Below are positions 14,524 through 24,650 of a stretch of 64,000 nt of DNA, piece after piece (the first letter of the stretch is position 1; every line of letters begins with the position of its first letter). The translations under genes and the position numbers were made by a program. Under the pieces are notes generated by a model, which did no database searches, was not told where the DNA came from, and worked only from the letters and a program-made list of their open reading frames with translations. The stretch comes from M3007 sp964621185 (GTDB taxonomy: Bacteria > Bacteroidota > Bacteroidia > Chitinophagales > Saprospiraceae). The stretch is taken from assembly GCA_964621185.1 (NCBI GenBank), contig CAZULM010000005.1, forward strand, positions 1-64,000, read 5' to 3'.

Positions 14524-17500
14524 ATGAGAAATTTTTACATTTCAATTGTCACCCTTATCTCTGCCTGCCAGCTTGCTTTAGGGCAATGCCCCCCGCCAGG
14601 ATTCCCAGATTCGGGAAATATGTGCCAGGATGCGCCAATCCTGTGTGCCAACCTGAACGGTTACTGCAATACCATCAACAACAACAACGTCCAACAAAAC
14701 TTCCCCGGCTGTTCTGGCGGATGGGTATTGAACAACGACGAGTGGTTTGCATTTTGTGCGGGTTCTAACACGATATCCATTCAGGTTACGCCATCCAACT
14801 GCAATGGCAGTGGCGGCAACAACGGATTGCAAGGCGGGATATATTCAGGATGCCCGGCCACGAGCGGCAACGCCATTGCGCTCCAATGCCCATGCACCAC
14901 AAACGCATTCACGCTCACTTCTACCAATTTTGTCCAAGGTCAGACCTACTGGTTTGTGCTCGACGGCTGCGCGGGTGCGGTATGTGACTATGCGATATCT
15001 GTCACCCAAGGCTCAACGGTTTGCCCCGACCCGCCGCCCCCAGGCCCGATAACCGGCAACAACCTGGTTTGTGCCGGCACCAGCTGGCCTTATTCGGTTC
15101 CTGCTGTCAATGGCGCCACGGTTTATCCCTGGACGCTTACCCCTTCCAATGCGGGCACCATTACGGGCAATAATACCCGGAATATAAATGTTGCCTGGAG
15201 TTCTTCTTTTTCGGGCCAAGCCACCCTCTGCGTTGGCGCCGGCAACAACTGCTACCCGGCAGGTACCGACACCGTGTGCTACACTGTCACGGTCAGGCCA
15301 AGGCCAACCGCCGTGATTTCTGGCAGCGGGGTGCTCTGTGCCGGCAGCAATGGCACGGTTAACCTTACTGTAACCTTTACCGGTGTGGGGCCCTGGACAT
15401 TCACGCCGATAAGGAATGGTACACCCCAAGCACCAATCACGACTTCCAACAATCCTTATACATTGACCGTAAACCAGGCTGGCACATGGACAATAGGCGG
15501 GCTGGTTATGTCTGACCCTCCTGCCTGTACGGGCACTGTTTCCGGGTCTGCTGTTGTTACCACGGTAACCTTGACCCATTCTGCAACAACTGTCTCGGCT
15601 ATATGCACCAATACCAACGGCTCTGTCGATTTGACCGTTGGCGGTGGAAACACACCTTATACATACATCTGGTCCAATGGCGCCACCACGCAAGACTTGT
15701 CGAACGTTGGCCCCGGTACTTATACCGTCACCGTGACGGATAACAACGGATGTACCGTTACCCGATCGGCCACCGTTGGAAACAACAACCCGAACATCAA
15801 CCTTTCATCTACCACAGTGGCTGCAATATGCGGGCAGAGCAACGGTTCCATCAACCTCACCGTCGGCACTGGCGGAACGCCGCCATACACCTTCTTGTGG
15901 TCAGGGGGGCAAACCACCGAAGACCTGTCCATGATGCCGCCAGGCACATACACCGTAACGGTCACCGATGTGAATGGCTGTACCGGCACCCATTCTGTGA
16001 CCATTGCGGACAACCCCATAAACATCTCGCTTTCCGCTACCACGATGCCGAACACGGTCTGCAACAGCAACAACAACGGCAGCATCAACTTGACCGTGTC
16101 GCCAAGTGGCACCTATACCTTCAACTGGTCGAACGGCGCTACAACGGAGGACTTGACCAATCAGCCGCCGGGCTCTTATTCGGTCACGGTTACCACGGGC
16201 GTGAACTGTACCGCTGTGGGGAACTACACCATTGCCAACAACCCGAACAACCCGAACGCTACCTTCACCACCGTCCAGTCAACTTGCGACCAATCCAACG
16301 GCAGCATCAACCTGACCGTGACCGGAGGCGTCGCGCCCTATACGTTCGAGTGGTCGAACGGCGCTACCACTGAAGACCTCAGCATGATACCGGCAGGGGG
16401 CTACTCCGTCACCGTTACCGGCGCCAACGGCTGTACGGTGGTGGCCAACCCGACCGTGACCAACAACAACCCGCCCATCAACATCAGCGGCACCACGGTG
16501 GCCAGCACAACCTGCAATGCCAATGGCAACGGCAGCATCAACATCACCGTCACCCCTCCGGCAACCTATACCTTCAATTGGTCGAACGGCGCTACAACAG
16601 AAGACATTTCCAACTTGCTCCCAGGCACTTATGATGTCACGGTGACAGGTCAAGGGAGTTGCTCGGCTACCGGCAGCTTTACCGTTGCCAACAACCCCAA
16701 CAACCCCACGGCTTCCGTTACCACGGTGCAAACTACCTGCGACCTGGCCAACGGCAGTGTCAACCTCACTGTAAATGGCGGCGTCCCGCCCTATACTTTC
16801 GAGTGGTCGAACGGTGCAACTACCGAGGATTTGAGCATGGTGCTGGCTGGCAGCTATACCGTTACTGTGACAGGCGCAAACGGGTGTACCGTGATTGCGA
16901 CAGCGACCGTGAACAACAACAACCCGCCAATCAACATTTCCGGGACAACCGTTGCGAACACGACCTGCAACGGCAATGGCAACGGCAGCGTCAACATCAC
17001 CGTCACCCCTCCCGGCTCTTATACCTTCAACTGGTCGAACGGCGCTACCACCGAAGATATCTCCAACTTGCTGCCCGGAACCTACGACGTCACCGTCACC
17101 GGCCAAGGCAGTTGCACAGCCGCCGCCAGCTTTACCATTAACGATAACCCCAACTTACCCAACGTCTCTGCAACCACCGTGCAATCTACCTGTGATTTGC
17201 CCAACGGGTCCATCAACGTCACCGTGAGCGGCGGCGTTCCCCCATACACCTATCTATGGTCTAATGGCGCCACCACGGAAGACTTGACGATGATACTGGC
17301 AGGAGGCTATACCATAACGGTCACAGGCGCCAACGGCTGCACACGCGTACTGGATGTAACAGTGCCCAACAACAACCCTCCGATTAATGTAACGGCTACC
17401 ATTGTAGCCAACACGGTCTGTAACGGCGTGTACAATGGCTCCATCAATGTCACGGTAACACCTCCAGGCTCCTATACCTACCTGTGGTCGAATGGCGCGA

Positions 17501-20500
17501 CTACCGAAGACATTTCCGGCCTGGCGCCTGGCGATTACACGATCACCGTGACAGGGCAGGGCACCTGTTCGCAAGTAGCCAGCTTCTTCGTGCCTGAAAA
17601 TGCGAACGTCCCGAATGTCGCGGCCACCTTTGTTCAAACTACCTGCGATTTGCCAAACGGCAGCGCCTCTATCACGGTTTCCGGCAGCGTGCCACCCTAC
17701 ACCTTTTTGTGGTCGAACGGCTCCACTACGCAGAACCAGACAGGGCTATTGGCCGGCACCTATGAAGTAACGGTCACGGGCGCCAACGGCTGTTCCACCG
17801 TCCGGACAATAGACATCCCGAACTTCAACCCGCCGATCAATGTCAGCGCCAATGTGATCAACAACACGACTTGTATCAATGGCAACGGCAGCATCGACCA
17901 AACAGTTACCCCGCCGGCGAACTACACCTACACCTGGAATACAGGGGCTACCACTCAAGACCTGTTCAATTTGTTGCCCGGTGACTACTCCGTCACCATC
18001 ACTACAGGCGGCACCTGTATAGAGGTTATGAACTATACTGTGCAAGATTTGCCGAACTTGCCAAACCTTACCTTCAGCTCTGTCGATGCAAACTGTGGCC
18101 TGAGCAACGGCAGCATCAACCTTACCGTGAATGGCGGCGTTACGCCATACACGTATATGTGGTCGAATGGGGTTACAACCCAGGACCTGAACAACATCCC
18201 GGCAGATATTTACATCGTGACGGTAACAGGCGCCAATGGTTGTACGTCCGATAATGGCGTTGTCATCAACGACATCCAAATACCTGTAGCAGTGAATGGC
18301 AATGTGAACGACGTGACATCATGCGTGACGAACAATGGCTCCATCATGCTCCAGGTGACGCCGGCAAACGCCACTGTAACCTGGGACAACGGAAGCTCCG
18401 TGTTGGTCAGAAACAACCTCGCCGTCGGCTCCTACTCAGTCACCGTGAGCATGGGCGGTACTTGCACCGAAACAGCGACATTTGATGTTTATGAAAACTT
18501 GGAATACCCGAACCTCACAACCGATGTCACAGCAGGCTACTGCGGCCTTTCGACCGGCGCCATCGACCTGACCGTAGATGGGGGTGTCACGCCTTACACC
18601 TACAAATGGTCCTCAGGCCCAATGACCCAAGACTTAGCAAACCTCCCCCAAGGGACCTATACCGTTACGGTGACAACGGCCCGCGGATGTACGGCAGAGA
18701 CAACAGTATTTGTGCCAAACAACGATGTGCCTATTTCCTTGAACGGGGTGATTTATGACAACCTTGCCTGTGTGCCGCCGCTCAACGGCGCCATCGACCT
18801 CTTGGTCGACCCCGATATTTACAACTATACCTATATGTGGTCGAACGGCAGGACGACGCAGAATATCAACGGGCTTACGCCCGGGCTTTACACTGTTACG
18901 GTGAAACTTGGCACCTGTACTGCAACGGAGACCTATGAAGTGCTGAATGCCGCGGTTTCGCCCAATTTGTCCGTAGCAAGCCTGCCCGCGATATGCGGCC
19001 TGCCCAATGGGGGCGCCAACCTCAGCGCCAGCGGCGCATCGTCGCCATACACCTACTTGTGGTCCAATGCTTCCACAGCAGAAGACCTGGCAAATGTGCT
19101 TCCGGGCACATACACCGTTACCGTAACAGACTTCTTCTTCTGCACAGCTACGACTTCTGTTATTGTCACCAACAACAACGTGGTACTCAACATTACAGGG
19201 GCTCCGACACAAAACACCTCCTGCGCAGGGCCAAATGGCGCGGTCAACATTGCTGTTGCACCGGCAGGGAACTACGTTTACAGCTGGAGCAACAGCGCCA
19301 CCACGGAAGACCTGGCCAATGTGCCGGCTGGCGCCTATACTGTCACCGTAACAGCAGGTACCAGTTGCTCTTCAACAGCGTCCTTTATTGTGCAGAACAA
19401 TACTTCTGATCCGGTGATTGCTCCGGCCATCACCGCCTCTATCTGTACCAATCCCAATGGCGCCATCGATATCGAGGTGACGGGAGCGATCACGCCTTAT
19501 ACCTATAGCTGGTCTAATATGGCGACCACCCAGGATATAGCCAACCTGCTGCCCGGCACGTATTCCGTGACGGTAACCGGCGCCAACGGTTGTACTGCCG
19601 ACACGATCCTTTTTGTCCCGAACAACGCATCCACCTTCAGCTTGGCGGGCACAACAACCCCATTGACAAATTGTACGGTCAACAATGGCTCAATCGACTT
19701 GACGGTTACTCCAGCTGGGCCGTTCACCTATCTATGGTCTAATGGCGCGACAACCCAGGACGTTTCTGGCTTGGCCAACGGAATCTATACCGTTCAAGTG
19801 ACAGAAACTGGCACATGCACCGCGTCCATTTCATTTATCGTCCAAGACAACAGGACTTATCCAACGCCTTCTCAGTCCATCGTCGCCGAGCTATGCGACC
19901 TGTCTGACGGTAGTATCGACCTGTCAGTAACCGGGGGAGCATTGCCTTATTCCTACATTTGGTCGGGCGGTCAAACCACGCAAGACTTGTCCAACCTTAC
20001 CGATGGTACTTATTCTGTTACCATCACCGGCGCCAACAACTGTACCGCCACGGCCACAGCCATTATCCCCGACAACAGCGTTTCGTTCGCCATCGCAGGG
20101 GTGCCGGTGCCGAACACCTCCTGTACGGTGAACAACGGCGCCGTGAACGTCACTATGAACCCGCCAACTCCAGGATTTGGCCTGACCTATACCTACCTGT
20201 GGTCAAATATGGCCACGACGGAAGACCTGGCAAGCCTTGCCCCAGGACAGTACACCGTGACGGTCAGTGCTGGCGGCACTTGTACGAGCTCTTCGGTATA
20301 TAACGTGTCAAACAATACCCAGCCGCCAGCCATTACAGAGCAAATAACGCCGGCGTTCTGTGGCCAGAGCAGCGGCAACGTGAACATCACGGTGGCGAGC
20401 GGCCAGGCGCCGTTTACCTATATTTGGTCGAATGGCAACACGACGGAAGACCTGACCGGGGTTGTCTCCGGCACCTACACCGTGACCGTGACCGGAGCAT

Positions 20501-23337
20501 TGGGCTGTACGAACGTGAAAACCTTTGTGATCCCTGAAAACACCATCATTCCGGGAGTTAACGGGGCGATCACCAACAACACCTCTTGCGTTTCCAACAA
20601 CGGCGCCATTGTATTGAACGTCACGCCCGTGTTGGCCTACACCTATGTTTGGGCCGGCGGTCAGACCACGTCTTCGCTGCAAAACTTGCCGGGCGGAACC
20701 TACACTGTGACGGTGAGCGCGGGCGGCACCTGTACTTCTGTCAACAATTTCGTCGTGCCGAATGCCATCCCGGTTGTTTCCCTGAGCGGGACGAAGACGA
20801 ATGTGCTTTGTTTTGGCAACAGCACGGGCGCCATCAACCTGACCGTGAATGGGGGCTCCATGCCGTACACCTATAACTGGTCGCCGGCAGCGGGCAATAT
20901 TGAAGACCTGACGAACCTGCCTGCAGGCACCTATGCGGTCACGGTTACGGATGTCAACGGCTGCTCCAGCAGCACTTCATTCATGATCACCCAGCCCGCA
21001 AGCAGCCTGCAGATTGCATGCGCCAAGGTGAACGATATTTCAACGCCAACAACGTTCGACGGACGGGCAACGGTAAATATTTCCGGCGGCGTTGCGCCAT
21101 ACACAGTGGTCTGGTCGCCAGGCGGCACCCAGAACAACGTCGTGCCAGGCATTTTCAATATCAACAACCTGAACCAGGGCAACTATCTGGTTACGGTGAC
21201 TGATGCCAACGGCTGTACCGCAGTTTGTAACTTCAACATTGGCCTGGTGCCCTGTACTACTGCTGTCGGAACCATGGGCAATTCCTTGATCTCCTTGTGC
21301 GGCTCAGGTTGCATTGAAGCCAACTACAATTCTTTGGGTCAGTTCCTTGATCCAAACGATGCGCTGCAATTTATCCTGCATGAAGGCAGCGGCAACCAGA
21401 TCGTGAACGAGATTGCACGGAGCACACAGCCCAAATTCTGTTTCAACCCGGCGACGATGACCTATGGCACCACCTACTACATCGCGGCAGTAGCGGGCAA
21501 TGCAGGGCCAAACGGCAACGTGATCCTGAATGCTTATTGCACGGTAATTTCCGCGCCTACACCTATAGTTTTCTATCAGATACCGGTTGCCAACATCAAC
21601 AACCCGATCCCGCTGAACTGCTTAGTGCATGAAGTGAACCTTGTCGGACAATCCAGCCTCCCAGGCGCGACGTTTGCCTGGAGCACCACAAATGGAGTCA
21701 TAAACGGCAACCCTGCCCTTTCAACGGTGAAAGCAGGGAAGGCTGGCGCCTATACCCTGATCATCGCTGTTAATGGCTGCAAAGACACCGCCAGCGTGAA
21801 CGTGAACGACATCACCAACAACCCAATCGCAACCATCGCGGCCACGCCCGACGACCTGCTGGATTGCGTGTTAGACCAGATTACCCTGAATGGCACGGTG
21901 GAAGGCTCGTTCAATGCCAACGTGGTTTGGCTCAGTGGAACGAATGTGTACACGCCCGGCACTGTGCTGCAAATACAAGACCCTGGCACCTACCAGTTTA
22001 TCCTGTTGGATACCATCACCTTCTGCGCGGACACGGCAACGATTGTGATAAACCAGGACCTGACTTACCCTCCACTGTTCATCAACCCGCCGGCGCTGTT
22101 GACCTGTTTGCAAACATCTGCGACTTTGGTGGGCGGCTCGCCGTTCCCGGGGATAAACTTCAACTGGGCGCGGGTATCCGGTACAGACACAACTATTGTC
22201 GGCAGCGGGACTTCGTACACCACCACGGTTCCAGGCACGTTCTGGCTGTTCGCCATTGACCCCTTGAACCATTGTACCAATTCCATGTCGGTTACGGTAA
22301 ACGCAAACCAGAACTACCCGGTAGCGGATGCAGGTACTGGCTTTAGTATCAAGTGTTTTGGGGAAACGGCAAATTTGAATGGCACCCTGTCAAGCGGCGC
22401 AGGCCCTATCAATTTCCTTTGGACGACCAACAACGGCAACGTCGTTTCAGGCAGCACAACGGCAACCCCGCTCATAAGCAAGCCGGGCACTTATTTGCTG
22501 CTGGTGACCGACCCGGCAAACGGCTGTACGGATACAGACAACGTCGTTATCGATCCGATTGACCCAACGGCACTCGCCACGGTAAACCAGCCGCCTTGCT
22601 ATGGCGACAAAGGCTCCATTTTTGTAGATGAAGTGATCGGTGGCGTGCCGCCGGTGAAATTCTCCCTGAACAACGGCCCTTTCACGACCCAAAGCGCCTA
22701 TACCAACCTGGAAGCTGGCCCCTATACCATCGTGGTGCAAGATGCTGAGGGATGTTCTACTACCTTGTCGGCTGTTCTGGTGGAACCTGCAGAATTTATC
22801 ATCGTCGTATCTCCCGACGCTACTATCGACTTAGGTGGCACCTACCAGGTGACCACACAAGTGAACCTGCCGCTCAGCCAGATTCAATCGGTTCAATGGA
22901 CGCCATCCACCGGATTGAGCTGCGATACCTGCTTGAACCTGGTGGCAGCGCCATTGGTGTCAACACAATACTCAGTTGAGGTGACCACCATCGCTGGCTG
23001 TCGCGACGATGGGCGCTTGCGCATACTGGTCGATCGCCGCGTTGACGTGTACATCCCGAACGTGTTCACGCCGAACGACGATGGCGAAAACGACGTGTTC
23101 ACTGTATTTGCCGACCAGAAAGGCGTGCGAAAGATCAATTCCCTGCAAGTCTATTCCCGCTGGGGCGAGCTGCTCTGGGAGCGCTTCGACTTCGACCCGA
23201 ACGACCTCTCACTCGGCTGGGACGGCACTTTCAGGGGCAAGGACATGAACCCGGCAGTATTCGTCTATCAAGCTGAAATTGAGTTTATCGACGGCAGGAA
23301 GGAACTGTTTAAGGGGGATGTTACGATTGTGCGGTAA
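14524..23337 (+). CDS. Giant SprB-repeat surface protein with type B T9SS sorting domain
   Basis: A 2937-residue exported protein, likely a gliding or adhesion factor. The signal peptide ends ISACQLALGQ (about residue 21). Residues 22-350 form Cys-rich and Ig-like lead domains. Residues 358-2240 contain 25 SprB units of about 72-78 residues with the core NGSINLTV, YTFxWSNGATTEDL, PGTYTVTVT and NGC; units 3-24 alternate strictly between two types. Ig-like modules and one further SprB-like unit follow, and the last 95 residues (VYIPNVFTPNDDGENDVF onward) are the gliding-motility-associated type B C-terminal domain used for T9SS export. Each unit carries two cysteines. The ATG at 14524 gives the signal peptide directly; a possible promoter (TTTG 14480-14483, TACTTCTT 14504-14511) is weak. 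Ligand unknown; SprB of Flavobacterium is the best-known relative. Confidence 0.93.
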   Translation: MRNFYISIVTLISACQLALGQCPPPGFPDSGNMCQDAPILCANLNGYCNTINNNNVQQNFPGCSGGWVLNNDEWFAFCAGSNTISIQVTPSNCNGSGGNNGLQGGIYSGCPATSGNAIALQCPCTTNAFTLTSTNFVQGQTYWFVLDGCAGAVCDYAISVTQGSTVCPDPPPPGPITGNNLVCAGTSWPYSVPAVNGATVYPWTLTPSNAGTITGNNTRNINVAWSSSFSGQATLCVGAGNNCYPAGTDTVCYTVTVRPRPTAVISGSGVLCAGSNGTVNLTVTFTGVGPWTFTPIRNGTPQAPITTSNNPYTLTVNQAGTWTIGGLVMSDPPACTGTVSGSAVVTTVTLTHSATTVSAICTNTNGSVDLTVGGGNTPYTYIWSNGATTQDLSNVGPGTYTVTVTDNNGCTVTRSATVGNNNPNINLSSTTVAAICGQSNGSINLTVGTGGTPPYTFLWSGGQTTEDLSMMPPGTYTVTVTDVNGCTGTHSVTIADNPINISLSATTMPNTVCNSNNNGSINLTVSPSGTYTFNWSNGATTEDLTNQPPGSYSVTVTTGVNCTAVGNYTIANNPNNPNATFTTVQSTCDQSNGSINLTVTGGVAPYTFEWSNGATTEDLSMIPAGGYSVTVTGANGCTVVANPTVTNNNPPINISGTTVASTTCNANGNGSINITVTPPATYTFNWSNGATTEDISNLLPGTYDVTVTGQGSCSATGSFTVANNPNNPTASVTTVQTTCDLANGSVNLTVNGGVPPYTFEWSNGATTEDLSMVLAGSYTVTVTGANGCTVIATATVNNNNPPINISGTTVANTTCNGNGNGSVNITVTPPGSYTFNWSNGATTEDISNLLPGTYDVTVTGQGSCTAAASFTINDNPNLPNVSATTVQSTCDLPNGSINVTVSGGVPPYTYLWSNGATTEDLTMILAGGYTITVTGANGCTRVLDVTVPNNNPPINVTATIVANTVCNGVYNGSINVTVTPPGSYTYLWSNGATTEDISGLAPGDYTITVTGQGTCSQVASFFVPENANVPNVAATFVQTTCDLPNGSASITVSGSVPPYTFLWSNGSTTQNQTGLLAGTYEVTVTGANGCSTVRTIDIPNFNPPINVSANVINNTTCINGNGSIDQTVTPPANYTYTWNTGATTQDLFNLLPGDYSVTITTGGTCIEVMNYTVQDLPNLPNLTFSSVDANCGLSNGSINLTVNGGVTPYTYMWSNGVTTQDLNNIPADIYIVTVTGANGCTSDNGVVINDIQIPVAVNGNVNDVTSCVTNNGSIMLQVTPANATVTWDNGSSVLVRNNLAVGSYSVTVSMGGTCTETATFDVYENLEYPNLTTDVTAGYCGLSTGAIDLTVDGGVTPYTYKWSSGPMTQDLANLPQGTYTVTVTTARGCTAETTVFVPNNDVPISLNGVIYDNLACVPPLNGAIDLLVDPDIYNYTYMWSNGRTTQNINGLTPGLYTVTVKLGTCTATETYEVLNAAVSPNLSVASLPAICGLPNGGANLSASGASSPYTYLWSNASTAEDLANVLPGTYTVTVTDFFFCTATTSVIVTNNNVVLNITGAPTQNTSCAGPNGAVNIAVAPAGNYVYSWSNSATTEDLANVPAGAYTVTVTAGTSCSSTASFIVQNNTSDPVIAPAITASICTNPNGAIDIEVTGAITPYTYSWSNMATTQDIANLLPGTYSVTVTGANGCTADTILFVPNNASTFSLAGTTTPLTNCTVNNGSIDLTVTPAGPFTYLWSNGATTQDVSGLANGIYTVQVTETGTCTASISFIVQDNRTYPTPSQSIVAELCDLSDGSIDLSVTGGALPYSYIWSGGQTTQDLSNLTDGTYSVTITGANNCTATATAIIPDNSVSFAIAGVPVPNTSCTVNNGAVNVTMNPPTPGFGLTYTYLWSNMATTEDLASLAPGQYTVTVSAGGTCTSSSVYNVSNNTQPPAITEQITPAFCGQSSGNVNITVASGQAPFTYIWSNGNTTEDLTGVVSGTYTVTVTGALGCTNVKTFVIPENTIIPGVNGAITNNTSCVSNNGAIVLNVTPVLAYTYVWAGGQTTSSLQNLPGGTYTVTVSAGGTCTSVNNFVVPNAIPVVSLSGTKTNVLCFGNSTGAINLTVNGGSMPYTYNWSPAAGNIEDLTNLPAGTYAVTVTDVNGCSSSTSFMITQPASSLQIACAKVNDISTPTTFDGRATVNISGGVAPYTVVWSPGGTQNNVVPGIFNINNLNQGNYLVTVTDANGCTAVCNFNIGLVPCTTAVGTMGNSLISLCGSGCIEANYNSLGQFLDPNDALQFILHEGSGNQIVNEIARSTQPKFCFNPATMTYGTTYYIAAVAGNAGPNGNVILNAYCTVISAPTPIVFYQIPVANINNPIPLNCLVHEVNLVGQSSLPGATFAWSTTNGVINGNPALSTVKAGKAGAYTLIIAVNGCKDTASVNVNDITNNPIATIAATPDDLLDCVLDQITLNGTVEGSFNANVVWLSGTNVYTPGTVLQIQDPGTYQFILLDTITFCADTATIVINQDLTYPPLFINPPALLTCLQTSATLVGGSPFPGINFNWARVSGTDTTIVGSGTSYTTTVPGTFWLFAIDPLNHCTNSMSVTVNANQNYPVADAGTGFSIKCFGETANLNGTLSSGAGPINFLWTTNNGNVVSGSTTATPLISKPGTYLLLVTDPANGCTDTDNVVIDPIDPTALATVNQPPCYGDKGSIFVDEVIGGVPPVKFSLNNGPFTTQSAYTNLEAGPYTIVVQDAEGCSTTLSAVLVEPAEFIIVVSPDATIDLGGTYQVTTQVNLPLSQIQSVQWTPSTGLSCDTCLNLVAAPLVSTQYSVEVTTIAGCRDDGRLRILVDRRVDVYIPNVFTPNDDGENDVFTVFADQKGVRKINSLQVYSRWGELLWERFDFDPNDLSLGWDGTFRGKDMNPAVFVYQAEIEFIDGRKELFKGDVTIVR
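15590..21245 (+). repeat. Tandem SprB-repeat coding array, 25 units
   Basis: In-frame repeats of about 216-234 bases. From unit 3 to unit 24 the array is best read as eleven two-unit blocks of roughly 450 bases. Blocks between about 16050 and 17400 are the most alike in DNA sequence: the 17-mer TGGTCGAACGGCGCTAC recurs near 16128, 16351, 16583 and 17033. Later units are diverged. The array will be prone to unit gain or loss and to assembly collapse. Confidence 0.9.
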
Positions 23338-23340
23338 AGA

Positions 23341-23476
23341 GGGGTTTCAGGTTTCGGGTTTCAGGTTGTGAGAGCGTTTAGTACTATCTCTTTGAATGTC
23401 AAGAAATTTCGTTTTATCTATTCGGAAATTCCAAACGTTACCACAACCTGAAACCCGAAACCAAAAACCCCCTTTT
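23341..23476. repeat. Inverted pair of GGTTTCGGGTTTC repeats with T-run
   Basis: The arms 23341-23370 and 23442-23468 are reverse complements over about 27 bases with few mismatches, separated by about 70 bases. The right arm is followed by a run of eight T on the plus strand. It lies between the convergent ends of the giant adhesin gene and ndpA, so it may end transcription of the adhesin. It uses the same heptad as 8821-8945. Confidence 0.7.
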
Positions 23477-23478
23477 TT

Positions 23479-24528
23479 TCATTCCTCATTCTCAAAAAAC
23501 ACCTTGTAATACTTTTTCCCTTTGTCCTCGTCGAAGCCCTTTTCGATGAGGTCGCGGCGGCCATGCACGTAGATGTGGAAGTTCTTGTCGAGCTTCAGCA
23601 CGCTCTTGAACACCTTGAACTCTTTTTTCACTGCTTGGTCGCTGATGTCGAATTTTTCTTCTAAGGGCACAGCATAAGCTTTGGCGTACTGGTCGCGGAA
23701 CTCGTGGAAGGCTTCCTGGCGCTCTTGTTCTGGAAAAATGGTATTGGCAAAATCCTCCACCTCAAAGGCGTCGTTGTCTTTGAAATAATCGCCGGAGCGG
23801 TTGAGCAGGTCGATGGTTTCCGTGCGGTCGAATCCGAACTTGAACGGCGCTTTCTGCGTGATAAACTCGCTGGCTAAGCTGATGTAGTGCCGGGTGTTGA
23901 AATAGTTGTCTTCGATGGGGCGCAGGCGCAGGTATTCGTCTTTCCAAAAAGAACGCTCGTCCTTTTTGCTCACCAAATCGATCGCGCATACGCGGTAGCC
24001 TTCCGCTTCGTCCATGTTGAAAATAAGGGCCGCCACCTGAGGTTTTCCGGTTGGGATGCCCTCCAGAACGCTCAGAGTGAATGATTCCGCATTGCGCTCC
24101 GTTTTCAGGTAGGCATCTTTGTCCTGAACCTTCCACAATCCGATGGCATTGGTAGGCTCGCCGTGGAGCATCAGGTCTTCAAAGTAGCCGACAAAAAACT
24201 CCCCGCCCTGGATTTTCGGGTTCTCGCAGTGCTCGTACAGCATTTGCGCCAGTTTGGCCGCTTCTTCGGTCAACGTGTCTGGCTCGGCAAAAACCGTAGC
24301 GCATAACTGGAACACCGGATGGTTGCTGACATCCTCCTCATGGTGGAAATAGAAGAATTCCTCCGTTTTTTCAAATGACTTCAGCATGGTGACGAGGATT
24401 TTCTCCTCGGCGACATCGTGCAGGGACACAAGGGTTTGTTTGGGGATAACGACCCCTTCATAGCGGTTTTTGTTGCCCACCCAGGTGGCTGAAAAGCGGG
24501 TGAGGCGGGTAGCTGAAAAATCGAGCAT
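23479..24528 (-). CDS. Nucleoid-associated protein, NdpA/YejK family
   Basis: The 349-residue protein resembles the 37-kDa nucleoid-associated family (NdpA, YejK), which copurifies with the bacterial nucleoid. Supporting features are the N-terminal QTLVSLHDVAEEKILVTMLK strand-helix region, the middle GEPTNAIGLWKVQDKDAYLK block that aligns with the family core, and FNMDEAEGYRVCAIDLVSKKD. The charged C-terminus (HGRRDLIEKGFDEDKGKKYY) matches the terminal part of homologues. ATG 24528 was chosen over an upstream open frame because the protein then begins at the conserved part. It converges with the giant adhesin gene and is divergent from the glycosyltransferase genes. Its cellular role is not well defined in the family. 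Confidence 0.75.
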   Translation of the reverse strand: MLDFSATRLTRFSATWVGNKNRYEGVVIPKQTLVSLHDVAEEKILVTMLKSFEKTEEFFYFHHEEDVSNHPVFQLCATVFAEPDTLTEEAAKLAQMLYEHCENPKIQGGEFFVGYFEDLMLHGEPTNAIGLWKVQDKDAYLKTERNAESFTLSVLEGIPTGKPQVAALIFNMDEAEGYRVCAIDLVSKKDERSFWKDEYLRLRPIEDNYFNTRHYISLASEFITQKAPFKFGFDRTETIDLLNRSGDYFKDNDAFEVEDFANTIFPEQERQEAFHEFRDQYAKAYAVPLEEKFDISDQAVKKEFKVFKSVLKLDKNFHIYVHGRRDLIEKGFDEDKGKKYYKVFFENEE

Positions 24529-24650
24529 CGCGGAAATGTGAATTTTTAGTGAGGAATAATGACTTTTGCGTCGTTCTTGCCTGCTGTACCGGCAAAAGTA
24601 CAGCGAAAACAAGGGCGATGCCAGGGCATGCCCGCTTAATTATCCACATC

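Noticed and set aside
15590..21245. Possible CRISPR-like repeated DNA
   Set aside because: The periodicity is about 220 bases, in frame and protein-coding; there are no short repeat-spacer units.
24549..24650. Longer N-terminus for the first glycosyltransferase
   Set aside because: The added residues (CCTGKSTAKTR region) do not resemble the family, which starts at the KIAVNTRFLLPG strand.
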